A DNA stretch of 64,000 nucleotides from Georgenia sp. TF02-10 (GTDB lineage: Bacteria; Actinomycetota; Actinomycetes; Actinomycetales; Actinomycetaceae), in the NCBI RefSeq assembly GCF_022759505.1, contig NZ_CP094289.1, positions 372,001 through 436,000 on the forward strand, read 5' to 3'. Position 1 is the first letter of the stretch. Each line of letters begins with the position of its first letter. The position numbers were made by a program, and so were the translations under genes. Under the pieces are notes generated by a model. The model made no database searches. It had not been told where the DNA came from and saw only the letters and a list, made by a program, of their open reading frames with translations. Positions 51,405-63,879 of this stretch are shown here, one piece after another.

Positions 51405-52007
51405 ATGACCCCCGTGCCCGCCGACGTCACCGTGGCCGACATCGGTGACGCCGTCGCCCAGCTCCTGCTCGTCGGCGGCGTGATGCTGGTCGTCCTCACC
51501 GCCGCGCTCGCCGGGACCACCTGGCTGGTGGTGCGCCGGGTCCGCCGGTCCCGGCGGCTGCGCCGCGGGATGGACCGCGGCCGGCTGGTGGTGGGCACGG
51601 TGATGGGCGACGACGCCGGGCGCCGGCTGGCCCGGATGCGGCTGGAGGTGCAGCGCTCCCTCGACGCCGTCGAGCGCAGCCTCGGCGCGGCCCGCGCGCA
51701 GCAGCGCCCGATGGGTGACCTGCCCTCGGTCGCCGCCCACCTGCAGCGCGCCGGGGAGCAGCTGGACGCCGAGCTGCGCCTGGCCGAGCGGGAGCCGGAC
51801 CGCGAGCTGAAGACCGCCTGGGCCTCCTGGCTCGCCGACCAGGTCCGCGACCACACCCGCCTGGCCGCGGACCTGCGCCGCACGCTGCACCGCACCGGCC
51901 TCGCCGCCGACAACCACCACCTCCAGCGGGCCGGGGACCACCTGGCGCTGGAGGTCCAGGCGCTGCGGGTGTGGGACTCCTCCTACCGCCGCGGCCGCAC
52001 GGTCTGA
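51405..52007 (+). CDS. Single-pass membrane protein preceding a PspA-like gene
   Basis: 200 residues. One helix (LLLVGGVMLVVLTAALAGTT) near the N-terminus is followed by a long charged helical region (RLARMRLEVQRSLDAVERSL and beyond). ATG at 51405 has GGAGG eight bases upstream. The stop overlaps the next start (TGATG). Its role is unknown, but coupling to a PspA-like protein suggests it anchors it to the membrane. Confidence 0.72.
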   Translation: MTPVPADVTVADIGDAVAQLLLVGGVMLVVLTAALAGTTWLVVRRVRRSRRLRRGMDRGRLVVGTVMGDDAGRRLARMRLEVQRSLDAVERSLGAARAQQRPMGDLPSVAAHLQRAGEQLDAELRLAEREPDRELKTAWASWLADQVRDHTRLAADLRRTLHRTGLAADNHHLQRAGDHLALEVQALRVWDSSYRRGRTV

Positions 52008-52675
52008 TGTCCTTGCGACGGCGGCTGACCCGGGTGGTCCGCGCCGAGCGGGCCGCGCGGCAGCCGGCGGCCGACCCCATCGCCACGCTCGAGGCCGCGT
52101 ACCAGCGCCGGCTTGAGTACATCGACCAGGCCCGCCGGTCGGTCGCCGACCTCGCGGTGCACCGCCGGCGCACCGAGCTGCTCGCCGAGCAGGCCCGGCA
52201 GGAGGCGGCCGGGCTGGACCGTCGGGCCGCCGCGGCCGTCGCCGTCGGGGACGACGACGGCGCCCGGGACCTGCTGCGCCGCGGCATCCAGGCCCGGGAG
52301 CAGGCCGACCGGCTGACCGCGCAGCACGCGGCGCTCGACGCGCGGGTGCGCGCGCTCGCGCGGACGGTGGGCGCGCTGGAGGACCGCGTGGAGCAGGACC
52401 GCCTGCGCCTGCTGGCCCTGCGCGCCGACCACGACGCCGCCCGGGCCGCGCTGGCCGCGCAGGCGCCGTGGGCGGCGGGTGAGGACACGGACGCGCTGGC
52501 CGCGGCCGAGCGGGAGGTCCGCGAGCTCCAGGCCCGCGCCGCCGCGCACGAGGAGCTGGCGTGGACCGACCCGGACTCGCCCCGGGTGCGGGAGGCGCTG
52601 GACCGGCTGGGCGCCGAGGGCGCCGTCGAGCGCGAGCTCGGCCGGCTCAGGCGCCAGGTCGAGGGCCGGCGCTGA
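52007..52675 (+). CDS. PspA/IM30-like coiled-coil protein
   Basis: 222 residues, nearly all charged helix with heptad patterns (YQRRLEYIDQARRSVADLAV; TAQHAALDARVRALARTVGA). The arrangement resembles PspA/Vipp1 proteins, which bind stressed membranes and form rings or rods. The canonical N-terminal amphipathic helix is short here (MSLRRRLTRVVRAERAA). Identification is by overall pattern only. Confidence 0.65.
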   Translation: MSLRRRLTRVVRAERAARQPAADPIATLEAAYQRRLEYIDQARRSVADLAVHRRRTELLAEQARQEAAGLDRRAAAAVAVGDDDGARDLLRRGIQAREQADRLTAQHAALDARVRALARTVGALEDRVEQDRLRLLALRADHDAARAALAAQAPWAAGEDTDALAAAEREVRELQARAAAHEELAWTDPDSPRVREALDRLGAEGAVERELGRLRRQVEGRR

Positions 52676-52783
52676 CGCCACCCCCGTCGCCCGCCGGCGG
52701 ACGCCCCCGCCGCCCTCCGGCGCGGCGAGGTGGTCCGGCTCAGGGGTCCGGCGGCCCGCCCGTCGGCGCCACCCCAGGCACGA

Positions 52784-53050
52784 TCAGGGCGCGACCTCCG
52801 GCCGGCAGTCGCGCGCCGGGACGCCGCAGTCCATGCACCACTCCTCGCCGGCGTTGGCGTCGAGCTCGTGCAGGTGCGGGCTCCCCGGCAGGACCTGCTG
52901 GGCACCGGGCGGCGTCAGGTCCCGGTAGATCGCGAACGCCGCCTCGCGGCTGAGGTCGCCGTCGCGGCTGAGGTCCATCAGACGGTCGAAGACGTCGTAG
53001 CGCTCACGGCGGATCCGTTCCGCCCGGGCGCGGGCCGACTCCGTTGGCAT
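52784..53050 (-). CDS. Small protein with a C-terminal zinc-binding motif
   Basis: 88 residues. The N-terminal 45 residues form two charged helices, and the end carries CMDCGVPARDC, a CxxC-x5-C pattern suited to zinc. GGGAGG stands six bases before the ATG. No family is recognised. It is a small stand-alone gene between the PspA-like operon and the acetyltransferase. Confidence 0.6.
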   Translation of the reverse strand: MPTESARARAERIRRERYDVFDRLMDLSRDGDLSREAAFAIYRDLTPPGAQQVLPGSPHLHELDANAGEEWCMDCGVPARDCRPEVAP

Positions 53051-53163
53051 CGCGTCCTCCCTGGATCGGGACCGTCGCCGACCCTCCTATTGTGCCTGCT
53101 CCCGGACCTGCGTGTGGCATGCGCCACGCTCGTCGGGCCGCGGGGGCGGCCGCATCCCCGGGC

Positions 53164-53790
53164 CTACCGGTGCTCCCACTCGCGGGCGAGCACCCCCATG
53201 AGGACCTCGTCGTGGAAGCGCCCGTCGTGGAAGGCCGCCTCCCGACGACGGCCCTCGACGACGAACCCGCACCGCTCGTACGCCCGGATCGCATCGGTGT
53301 TGAACGCCCACACGCGGAGCTCGACCCGGTTCAGGCCCATCTCGCGAAAGGCGTAGCCGAGCATGACGTCGACGGCGTCCGGACCCAGGCCCCGGCCGGT
53401 GAACGGCGGGCCGAGGATGACGGCGAGCGTGCCCGCCCGCGCCGGCAGCCCGGCGCCGAAGACCACGATGTGCCCGGCCAGCTGGCCCTCGGCCAGCGTC
53501 TCCACGCAGAACCCCACCGAGCCCGGCCCGGCGTTGCCGCTCCAGGATCGGAACTGCTCCCCGGCGGGTCCGGCCGGGCGGGGCAGCACGCTCCCCTGCT
53601 GCAGCACCTGCCACTGGGGGTCCTGCCACCACCGGTCGAGCACGGGCAGGTCGGCGTCGGCGAGCGGCCGGAGCCGCACGTGCCTGCCGACGAGCAGGTC
53701 CCGCCCGTAGGCGCGGGCGGCGTCGCTGGTGGTCAGGGCGGGCGGGGCGGCGTCGGTCATGCCAGGGGCTCCATGGTCGGTGTCGGTCAT
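53164..53790 (-). CDS. GNAT family N-acetyltransferase (RimJ/RimL-like)
   Basis: 208 residues. HVRLRPLADADLPVLDRWWQ opens the fold, LAVILGPPFTGRGLGPDAVD holds the acetyl-CoA loop, and NRVELRVWAFNTDAIRAYER, then CGFVVEGRRR, matches ribosomal-protein or N-terminal acetyltransferases. The target is unknown. The ATG at 53790 is preceded by GGAGACC; another ATG at 53760 is equally possible. Confidence 0.85.
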   Translation of the reverse strand: MTDTDHGAPGMTDAAPPALTTSDAARAYGRDLLVGRHVRLRPLADADLPVLDRWWQDPQWQVLQQGSVLPRPAGPAGEQFRSWSGNAGPGSVGFCVETLAEGQLAGHIVVFGAGLPARAGTLAVILGPPFTGRGLGPDAVDVMLGYAFREMGLNRVELRVWAFNTDAIRAYERCGFVVEGRRREAAFHDGRFHDEVLMGVLAREWEHR

Positions 53791-54002
53791 CCAGGTCTCC
53801 AGGATCGGCGTCGGGCACCCCGCGCCAGGGTCACCGTCGGCGGGCCCGATCTGTGGTCGGTGGCAACTATGCCGTCCCCGTCCGGTATGCACACGCGCCC
53901 CGACGGCGGCAGCGACGGTGCCCGACGGCGCCCCGACGGCGCCGCGACGGCGGCTCGGCGGGGACGACCCCGCCGCGACCGCCGCGGTGCAACCATGACG
54001 GC

Positions 54003-54716
54003 ATGGCGCCAGACCCCCGGAGCGCCGAGACGACGTCGCCGGCCGGCCACGGCCCCCGAGAGCTGACGGCCACCCGGCGGCTGCTCACCTGCGGCGTCGT
54101 CGCCGGCCCGGTCCTCCTCGCCGTCCTGCTCGGGCAGGCCCTGTGGCGGCCCGGCTTCGAGCTCGGCGTGCACGCCCTCTCGCTGCTCAGCCGCGGCGAG
54201 CACGGCTGGACCCAGATCGCCGCGTTCGTGCTGACCGGGCTGCTCGTCGGCGCCGCCGGCGCCGGGGTGCGCCGGGCCGCGCCGGGCACCAGCGGCGCCC
54301 TCGCCGGCTGGCTGGTGACGGCCATGGGCGCCGGGCTTGTGCTCGCCGGCGCCTTCGTGGTGGACCCCGGGACCGGGTTCCCGCCCGGCGGCCCGCCGCC
54401 GGCCCTCGAGCTGTCGTGGCACGGCGCGCTGCACGACGTCGGCACCGCCCTGGCGCTGAACGCCGGGGTGGCGGCGGCGCTGGTGCTGGCCTGGTACGCC
54501 GCCCGCGCCGGCGCCCGGGCCGCGTCGGCGGGCTCCCTGCTCGCCGCCGTCGCCGTGGCGGCGCTCGCCTGGTGGGGCGGGCCCGGCGTCCCGCTGCGGG
54601 TGACCGTGGCGGTGACCGTGCTCGCCGCCTGGCTCACCGCCGCCTGCCTGGTGCTCCGCCGCCGCCTGTGCACAGAAGGAGCGGGCCGCGGCGGGCCTGT
54701 CGGTGGGTCGGCATAG
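54003..54716 (+). CDS. DUF998-like multi-pass membrane protein
   Basis: 237 residues with six helices (CGVVAGPVLLAVLLGQALW; AAFVLTGLLVGAAGAGV; AGWLVTAMGAGLVLAGAFVV; and three more). The region DPGTGFPPGG, then LHDVGTAL, is typical of DUF998 proteins, whose function is unknown. ATG at 54003 starts the likely N-terminal tail. It ends 29 bp before recC. Confidence 0.75.
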   Translation: MAPDPRSAETTSPAGHGPRELTATRRLLTCGVVAGPVLLAVLLGQALWRPGFELGVHALSLLSRGEHGWTQIAAFVLTGLLVGAAGAGVRRAAPGTSGALAGWLVTAMGAGLVLAGAFVVDPGTGFPPGGPPPALELSWHGALHDVGTALALNAGVAAALVLAWYAARAGARAASAGSLLAAVAVAALAWWGGPGVPLRVTVAVTVLAAWLTAACLVLRRRLCTEGAGRGGPVGGSA

Positions 54717-54745
54717 GCTGCTCGGGACCAGGAAGGGGTGAGCCG

Positions 54746-57700
54746 GTGCTCCACCTGCACCGTTCCGAGCGGGCGGACGCCCTCGTCCGGCCGCTGGCGG
54801 ACCTGCTCGCCGAGCCGCCCGCGGACCCGTTCGCCGCGGACGTCGTCGCGGTGCCCACCCGCGGGGTGGAGCGGTGGCTTGCCCAGCGGCTCTCCCACCA
54901 CCTCGGCACCGGGCCCGACGGCGAGCCCGGGGTGTGCGCCAACGTCACCTTCGGCTCCCCGGCCCGGCTCGTGGCCGAGGTGCTCACCGCAGCGGTCGAC
55001 CGCGGCGACGCCGACCCGTGGGACCGCGAGCGGCTCACCTGGCCGCTGCTGGCGGTGGTCGACGAGACCGCCGGGGAGCCGTGGGCCGCGCCACTAGACC
55101 GCTACCTCGGCACCGGCCGGGAGGACGACACCCGCCGCGGCCGCCGGCTCGGCCTGGCCCGGCACCTGGCCCGGCTCTTCGCCGGCTACGCCACCCAGCG
55201 GCCGGACATGGTCCTCGCCTGGGCGCAGGGCCGGGACGAGGACGGCGCCGGCCAGCCGGTGCCCGCGGACGTCGCCTGGCAGCCGCGGCTGTGGCGCCGC
55301 CTGCGCGCGCAGGTCGGCGTCACCAGCCCGGCCGAGCACCTCGCCGACGCCCTGCAGACCCTCCGCGCCCGGCCGGCCGTCGTCGACCTGCCCGACCGGC
55401 TGTCGGTGTTCGGGCCCACCCGGCTGCCCGAGGACCAGCTCCGGGTCCTTACCGCGCTCGGCCTGCACCGCGACGTCCACCTCTGGCTCCCGCACCCCTC
55501 CCCGGCACTGTGGGACCGGGTCGCCGCCGCGGGCGGCACCACCTCCCGGCGCCGGCGCGACCAGCCCGCCGTCGCCGAGCACCCGCTGCTGGCCTCGATG
55601 GCCCGCGACGCCACCGAGCTGCAGCTGCGGCTGCGCGCGGTCACGGGTCCCGGGCCGGCCGCCGTCGGCCCCGGCATCTCCACCGCCCCCGACCCCGCCG
55701 CCGTCGTCACCCACCACCCGGCCCCGCCCCCGCCGCCCACCCTGCTCGGCGCCCTGCAGCGGCGGCTCCGCGCGGACGACCCCGACGCCGCCCCGCACCC
55801 GCTCGACCCGGCCGACCGCAGCGTCCAGGTGCACGCCTGCCACGGCCCCAGCCGGCAGGTGGAGGTGCTGCGCGAGGTGCTCGCCGGCCTCTTCGCCGAC
55901 GACCCCACCCTCGAGCCGCGCGACGTCATCGTCATGGCGCCGGACGTGGAGGCCGTCGCCCCGCTCGTCGCCGCCACCTTCGGCCTGGTCGCCGAGGACG
56001 ACGGCGTCCCGCCCGGCGCCGTCCACCCCGGCCAGACCCTGCGCGTGCGCCTGGCGGACCGCTCGCCCGGCGCCGCCAACCCCGTGCTCACCGTCCTGTC
56101 CGCCCTGCTCCGGCTCGCCGACGGCCGGGTCACCGCCTCGGAGGTGCTCGACCTGGCGGCCACCGAGCCGGTCCGCCGCCGGTTCCGGCTGACCGAGGAG
56201 GACCTGGACCGCGTCCGCGGCTGGTCGGTCGAGGCCGGCGTGCACTGGGGGGAGGACCTCGCCCGCCGCGCCCGGTTCGGGCTGCCCGAGCTGCGCCAGG
56301 GCACCTGGGACCTCGCCCTGGACCGCATCCTGCTCGGGGCCGCGATGGCCGAGGAGGACTACCGGTTCGTCGGCCCCGCCCTGCCCATGGACGACGTCGA
56401 CAGCACCGACATCGACCTCGCCGGCCGCCTCGCCGAGCTCCTCGCCCGGCTGACCGACGTGCTCGCCGCCCTCGACGGCGCCCACCCGCTCGGCCACTGG
56501 CTGGACACCCTGGACCGCGCCCTGGCGCTGCTCACCGACACCGGCCCCGCCGAGGCCTGGCAGCAGGTCCAGGCCCGCCGCGTGCTGGCCGACGTGCGCA
56601 CCACCAGCGCCGAGCACGCCGACCTGCCGCTGCGCCTGCCCGACGTCCGGGCCCTCCTCGCCGACCGCCTCCAGGGCCGGCCCACCCGCGCGGGCTTCCG
56701 CACCGGCGCGCTGACCGTCTGCTCGATGGAGCCGATGCGCGCGGTGCCGCACCGGGTCGTCTGCCTCCTCGGCGTCGACGACGGCGCCTTCCCCCGCACC
56801 GCGGCCGCCGACGGCGACGACCTGCTCCTGCGCGACCCGTGCCTGGGCGAGCGGGACCGCCGCAGCGAGGACCGCCAGCTCTTCCTCGATGCCGTCACCG
56901 CCGCCACCGAGCACCTCGTGGTCCTCTACAGCGGCGCCGACGAGCGCACCGGCGCCACCCGCCCGCCCGCGGTGCCGGTCGGGGAGCTGCTCGACGCGCT
57001 CGACGCCGCCGCCACCGCCCCGGACGGCCGCCGGGTCGCCGAGCACGTCCTGCTCCGCCACCCCCTCCAGGTGGTCGACGAGCGGAACTTCACCGCCGGC
57101 GCCCTCGGCCGGCCCGGGCCGTTCAGCTTCGACGCCGTCGCCCACCGTGGGGCGCTGGCCGGCCGTGCCGGCCGCGCCGACGGTGCCGGCGTCGGTGCTG
57201 TCGGTGCCGCAGGTCCCGCCGGTGCCGCAGGTCCCGCCGGCACGGCCCGCTCGGCCGGCCGTGCCGTGCCGGCCGCGTTCCTCCCCGCCCCGCTGCCGCC
57301 GCAGGAGCCCACCCTCGGGATCGACCTCGACGACCTGCTCGCCATGCTCGAGCACCCGGTCAGGTGGTTCCTGCGCCGCCGGCTCCAGCTCTCCCTCGCC
57401 GGGGAGGCCCCCGACGTCGCGGACCGGCTCCCGCTGACCCTGGACGGCCTGCAGACCTGGCAGATCGGGGACCGGCTGCTGGCCGCCCGGCTCGCCGGGG
57501 TCGACCCGCACCGGGCGGTCGCGGCGGAGTGGCGCCGCGGCCAGGTCCCGCCCAAGGAGCTCGGCCGGGCCACCCTCCTCGACGTCGGCACCCGGGTCCT
57601 GCCGGTGGGCGACGCCGCCCAGCGCTACGCCGTCGGCCCCGCGACCGCCGTCGACCTCACCGCCCCGCTGCCGGCCGCCACCCCCGCCGGGACCACCCTG

Positions 57701-58255
57701 ACCGGCACCGTCCCCGGCGTCCACGGCGAGACCGTCCTGCGCGCCGTCTACTCCCGGCTCGCGCCCAAGCACCGGCTGCGCGCCTGGGCCCAGGTCCTCG
57801 CCCTCGCCGCCGCCCACCCGGGCCGCCGCTGGCAGGCGGTGACCATCGGCCGGCCGCGGCACAACCGGCCCGGCGCCGTCGTCTCCCGGCTCACCGCCCC
57901 CTCCCAGGCCGAGGCCCGCCAGCACCTCGGAGCGCTCGTCGAGCTGCGCGCTGCGGCCCTGCGCGAGCCGCTGCCGCTGCCCCCCGGCGCCGCCTGCGCC
58001 TACGCCAACAGCCGCCACGGCGGGGACTCCCCGGCCATGGCGCTGGAGAATGCGGCCCGGGAGTGGGCCGCCGGCTTCGAGCGCACCGACGCCTACCACG
58101 TCCTGTGCTGGGGCCCGGCGGCGCTGGTCGACCTCGCCGGCACCCCCACCCCCGACGAGCAGGCCTGGTGGCCGGAGGAGCCCACCCGGCTCGGCGTCCT
58201 CGCCCGCCGGGTCTGGGAGCCGCTGCTCGGCCACGAGGAGACCGAGCTCCCATGA
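54746..58255 (+). CDS. recC: Exodeoxyribonuclease V subunit gamma RecC
   Basis: 1,169 residues. The N-terminal block (VVAVPTRGVERWLAQRLSHH) and the characteristic LSVFGPTRLPEDQLRVLTAL match RecC. The C-terminal third (DDLLAMLEHPVRWFLRRRLQ) matches the RecC nuclease-like fold, which is inactive. RecC recognises Chi-type sites and splits the two strands for RecB and RecD. The GTG at 54746 is preceded by GGAAGGGGTG and begins the homologous region. Its TGA overlaps the recB ATG. Confidence 0.93.
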   Translation: MLHLHRSERADALVRPLADLLAEPPADPFAADVVAVPTRGVERWLAQRLSHHLGTGPDGEPGVCANVTFGSPARLVAEVLTAAVDRGDADPWDRERLTWPLLAVVDETAGEPWAAPLDRYLGTGREDDTRRGRRLGLARHLARLFAGYATQRPDMVLAWAQGRDEDGAGQPVPADVAWQPRLWRRLRAQVGVTSPAEHLADALQTLRARPAVVDLPDRLSVFGPTRLPEDQLRVLTALGLHRDVHLWLPHPSPALWDRVAAAGGTTSRRRRDQPAVAEHPLLASMARDATELQLRLRAVTGPGPAAVGPGISTAPDPAAVVTHHPAPPPPPTLLGALQRRLRADDPDAAPHPLDPADRSVQVHACHGPSRQVEVLREVLAGLFADDPTLEPRDVIVMAPDVEAVAPLVAATFGLVAEDDGVPPGAVHPGQTLRVRLADRSPGAANPVLTVLSALLRLADGRVTASEVLDLAATEPVRRRFRLTEEDLDRVRGWSVEAGVHWGEDLARRARFGLPELRQGTWDLALDRILLGAAMAEEDYRFVGPALPMDDVDSTDIDLAGRLAELLARLTDVLAALDGAHPLGHWLDTLDRALALLTDTGPAEAWQQVQARRVLADVRTTSAEHADLPLRLPDVRALLADRLQGRPTRAGFRTGALTVCSMEPMRAVPHRVVCLLGVDDGAFPRTAAADGDDLLLRDPCLGERDRRSEDRQLFLDAVTAATEHLVVLYSGADERTGATRPPAVPVGELLDALDAAATAPDGRRVAEHVLLRHPLQVVDERNFTAGALGRPGPFSFDAVAHRGALAGRAGRADGAGVGAVGAAGPAGAAGPAGTARSAGRAVPAAFLPAPLPPQEPTLGIDLDDLLAMLEHPVRWFLRRRLQLSLAGEAPDVADRLPLTLDGLQTWQIGDRLLAARLAGVDPHRAVAAEWRRGQVPPKELGRATLLDVGTRVLPVGDAAQRYAVGPATAVDLTAPLPAATPAGTTLTGTVPGVHGETVLRAVYSRLAPKHRLRAWAQVLALAAAHPGRRWQAVTIGRPRHNRPGAVVSRLTAPSQAEARQHLGALVELRAAALREPLPLPPGAACAYANSRHGGDSPAMALENAAREWAAGFERTDAYHVLCWGPAALVDLAGTPTPDEQAWWPEEPTRLGVLARRVWEPLLGHEETELP

Positions 58256-61200
58256 GCCTGACGACGACCGACACCCGCGTCTTCGACGTCTGCGGGGACC
58301 TGCCCACCGGCACCACCGTGCTCGAGGCCAGCGCCGGCACCGGGAAGACCTTCACCATCGCCGCGCTGGCCACCCGGTACGTCGCCGAGGGGGTCGCGGA
58401 GCTCACCGAGCTGATGATCGTCACGTTCGGCCGGGCCGCCACCTCCGAGCTGCGCGACCGGGTCCGGGACCGGCTGCTGACCACCGAGCGGGCGCTGCGC
58501 AGCCCGTCCGCCCGGACCAGCGAGGACGCCCTCGTCGCCCACCTCGCCGCCGTCGACGACGCCGAGCTGGCCGCCCGCCGCCGCCGGCTGACCCGGGCGC
58601 TGGCCCAGTTCGACGCCGCCACCATCACCACCACCCACGGCTTCTGCCAGCAGATGCTCACCTCCCTCGGCGTCGCCGGCGACGTCGACGCCGACGCCAC
58701 CTTCGTCCCGGACATCGCCGACCTGGTCGCGGAGGTGGTCGACGACCTCTACCTGCGCCGGTACGCCGGCGAACGCGCACCGGTCCTCACCCCGGCCGAC
58801 GCGACCGCCGTCGCCCGGGCCGCCGTCAGCGACCACCAGGCCGCCCTCGAGCCCACCGACGCCCCGCCCACCTCCCTCGCCGGGCACCGGTACGCCTTCG
58901 CCCGGGACGCCCGCGCGGAGGTGCTGCGCCGCAAGCGGGCCCGCCGGCTGCTGGACTACGACGACCTCCTCGTCCTGCTCCGCGACGCCCTGACCGACCC
59001 CGACCACGGCCCGGCCGCCGCCGGCCGGGTCCGCTCCCGCTACCGGGTGGTCCTGGTCGACGAGTTCCAGGACACCGACCCGGTCCAGTGGGAGATCCTG
59101 CGCGCCGCGTTCCACGGCCACCGCACCCTCGTCCTGATCGGCGACCCCAAGCAGGCCATCTACGCCTTCCGCGGCGGGGACGTGGTCACCTACCTCGCCG
59201 CCCGCCAGGACGCCACCGCCACCGCCACCCTCGGCCGGAACTGGCGCAGCGACGCCCCGCTGCTGCGCGGCCTGCACACCGTCCTCGGCGGCGCCGCCCT
59301 GGGCACCGAGGAGATCCTCGTCCGCCCGGTCGACGCCCAGCACCCCGGCCGCCGGCTGGACGGCGGCCCGCCCCTGCGGCTGCGGCAGGTCACCCGCGAG
59401 CCGTTCCGGCTCCGCGGCACCAAGACCCCCAAGGTCGGCCAGGTCCGCGAGCTCATCGCGGCCGACGTCGCCGCGGACGTGGTCCGCCAGCTCACCACCA
59501 CCCGGCTGCTCGGCGACGGCGGCCGGTGGCGGGGGCTGCAGCCCGGGGACGTCGCGGTGCTCACCCGCCGCAACGCCGACGCCGCCGCCGTCCGGGAGGC
59601 GCTCGCCGGCGCCGGGGTCCCCGCCGTCGTCTCCGCCCAGGTCAGCGTGTTCGCCGCCCCCGCCGCCGAGCACTGGCTCACCCTGCTCACCGCCCTGGAG
59701 CAGCCCGGCCACGCCGGCCGCACCGCGGCGCTGGCGCTGACCCCGTTCGTCGGGTGGGACGCCACCCACCTGGCCGGCGCGAGCGACGCCGAGCGGGAGG
59801 AGCTCGCCGACCAGGTGCGCCGCTGGGCCCGGCTGCTCGCCGAGCGCGGCGTCGCGGCGCTGCTCGAGGCGGTCAACGCCGCCGGCGTGGCCGAGCGGCT
59901 GATGCGCCGGGGCGCCGGCGAGCGGGACCTGACCGACCTGCGCCACGTCGGCCAGGCGCTGCACCTGGCGGCCGTGCAGGACCGGCTCGGCGTGGCCGCG
60001 CTGACCGACTGGCTGCGCCGGCGGGTGGCCGAGGCCGAGGAGGACTACACCGAGGAGCGCAGCCGCCGGCTGGAGACCGACGCCGCCGCCGTGCAGGTGG
60101 TCACCACGCACGCCAGCAAGGGCCTGGAGTTCCCGGTCGTCTACGTCCCGTTCGGGTGGGACCGGTACGAGAGCCGCACCCCGCCGGTGCTGCGGTTCCA
60201 CGACGACGCCGGGCGCCGGCTGCTGCACGTCGGCGGCACCGCCGACAAGGGCTACGACGCCGCCCGGGACCGGCACCTCGCCGAGGAGCGCGGGGAGGAC
60301 CTGCGCCTGCTCTACGTCGCCCTGACCCGGGCGGCCAGCCAGGTGGTGGCCTGGTGGGCGCCGTCGACGAACTCCGCCGGCGGGCCGCTCAGCCGGCTGC
60401 TGCTCGGCGGCCCGGCCCCCGGGCAGCTGCCGCCGGACCGGGTAGCGGTGGCCGCGGACGAGCAGGTCGCCGCCGCGCTCGCGGACCTGGCCGCCCGGTC
60501 CGGCGGGACCATCGCGGTGGAGCAGGTGACCGACCGGCCGGCCCCGGCCCGGTGGACCCCGCCGGCGCCCGCCCCGCCCCCGCTCGCCGTCGCCCGGCTG
60601 GGCCGCACCCTGGACCGCGCCTGGCGGCGCACCTCCTACACCGGGCTCACCGCCGCCGCGCACGCCGCGGGCGTGGGCAGCGAGCCGGAGACCACCGGCG
60701 TGCAGGACGAGGCCGACGTGGTCGTGCACGGGCCGGGGGGCGCGGGCGCGGGTGCGACGGGCGCCGGCGCCGCGGACCCGGCCCGCCTCGCCTCCCCGAT
60801 GGCCGACCTGCCCGCCGGCGCCGCGTTCGGCACCCTCGTCCACGGCGTCCTCGAGCAGGTCGACACCGGCGCCCCGGACCTCGGCGCCGAGCTGCTCGCC
60901 CGCTGCCGGGAGGCGATGACCGCCCGGGTGCCCGGCGTCGACCCCCAGGTGCTGGCCGCCGCGCTCGCGCACGTGATGGCCACCCCGCTGGGCCCGCTCG
61001 CCGGCGGCACCACCCTCGCCGCCGTCCCGCCGGCCGACCGGCTCGCCGAGCTCGAGTTCGAGCTGCCGCTCGCCGGCGGGGACGCCCCGGCCGGGCCGGC
61101 GGCCACCCTGCCCGACGTCGCCGACCTGCTGCGCCGGCACCTGCCCGCCGACGACGTCTTCGCGCCCTACGCCGACCACCTCGCCGCGCTCGGCGAGGCG

Positions 61201-61604
61201 CAGCTGCGCGGCTACCTCACCGGCAGCATCGACGCCGTGCTGCGGCTGCGGCCGGGCGGGCCCCGCTATCTGGTGGTGGACTACAAGACCAACCGGCTCG
61301 GGCCGCCGGAGGAGCCGCTGACCGCCTGGCACTACCGGCCCGCGGCGCTGGCCGAGGCGATGATGCAGGCGCACTACCCGCTCCAGCTCCTGCTCTACCT
61401 CGCCGCGCTGCACCGATACCTGCGCTGGCGCCAGCGCGGCTACGACCCCGAGCGGCACCTGGCCGGCGGGCTGTACCTGTTCGTCCGCGGCATGTGCGGA
61501 CCCGGCACGCCCGCGGCCGACGGCACGCCGTACGGCGTCATGGCGTGGCGCCCGCCCGCCGCGCTCGTGGTCGAGCTCTCCACGCTGCTCCAGGGGCGGC
61601 GGCC

Positions 61605-61608
<4 letters not shown>
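58252..61608 (+). CDS. recB: Exodeoxyribonuclease V subunit beta RecB
   Basis: 1,118 residues. Walker A EASAGTGKTF is at residues 25-34, followed by VLVDEFQDTDPVQW, GDPKQAIYAFRGGD, ATLGRNWRS and VVTTHASKGLEFPVVYVPF, the superfamily-1A helicase set. The C-terminal nuclease domain holds GSIDAVLRL and VVDYKTNRL, giving the D and D-x-K metal and catalytic residues. RecB moves 3' to 5' and digests DNA. It starts at an ATG coupled to recC and ends coupled to recD. Confidence 0.95.
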
Positions 61609-63764
<2,156 letters not shown>

Positions 63765-63827
63765 GGGTCATCGTCTCGCCGTGACCCCTGCCGTACCGAT
63801 GTGACGGGACGGTGCGGCGGTACTGGG

Positions 63828-63879
63828 CTATCCAGGGGCGCGGACCGCCGCGACTATCCCGGCGCGCGGACCGCCGCGG
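63828..63879 (-). repeat. 26-bp tandem duplication across the vsr-like stop codon
   Basis: CTATCC-N-GG-N-GCGCGGACC (continuing GCCGCG) occurs at 63828-63853 and 63854-63879 with 23 of 26 bases alike. The TAG of the coding copy is at 63854-63856; the second copy holds the out-of-gene version. Confidence 0.8.
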
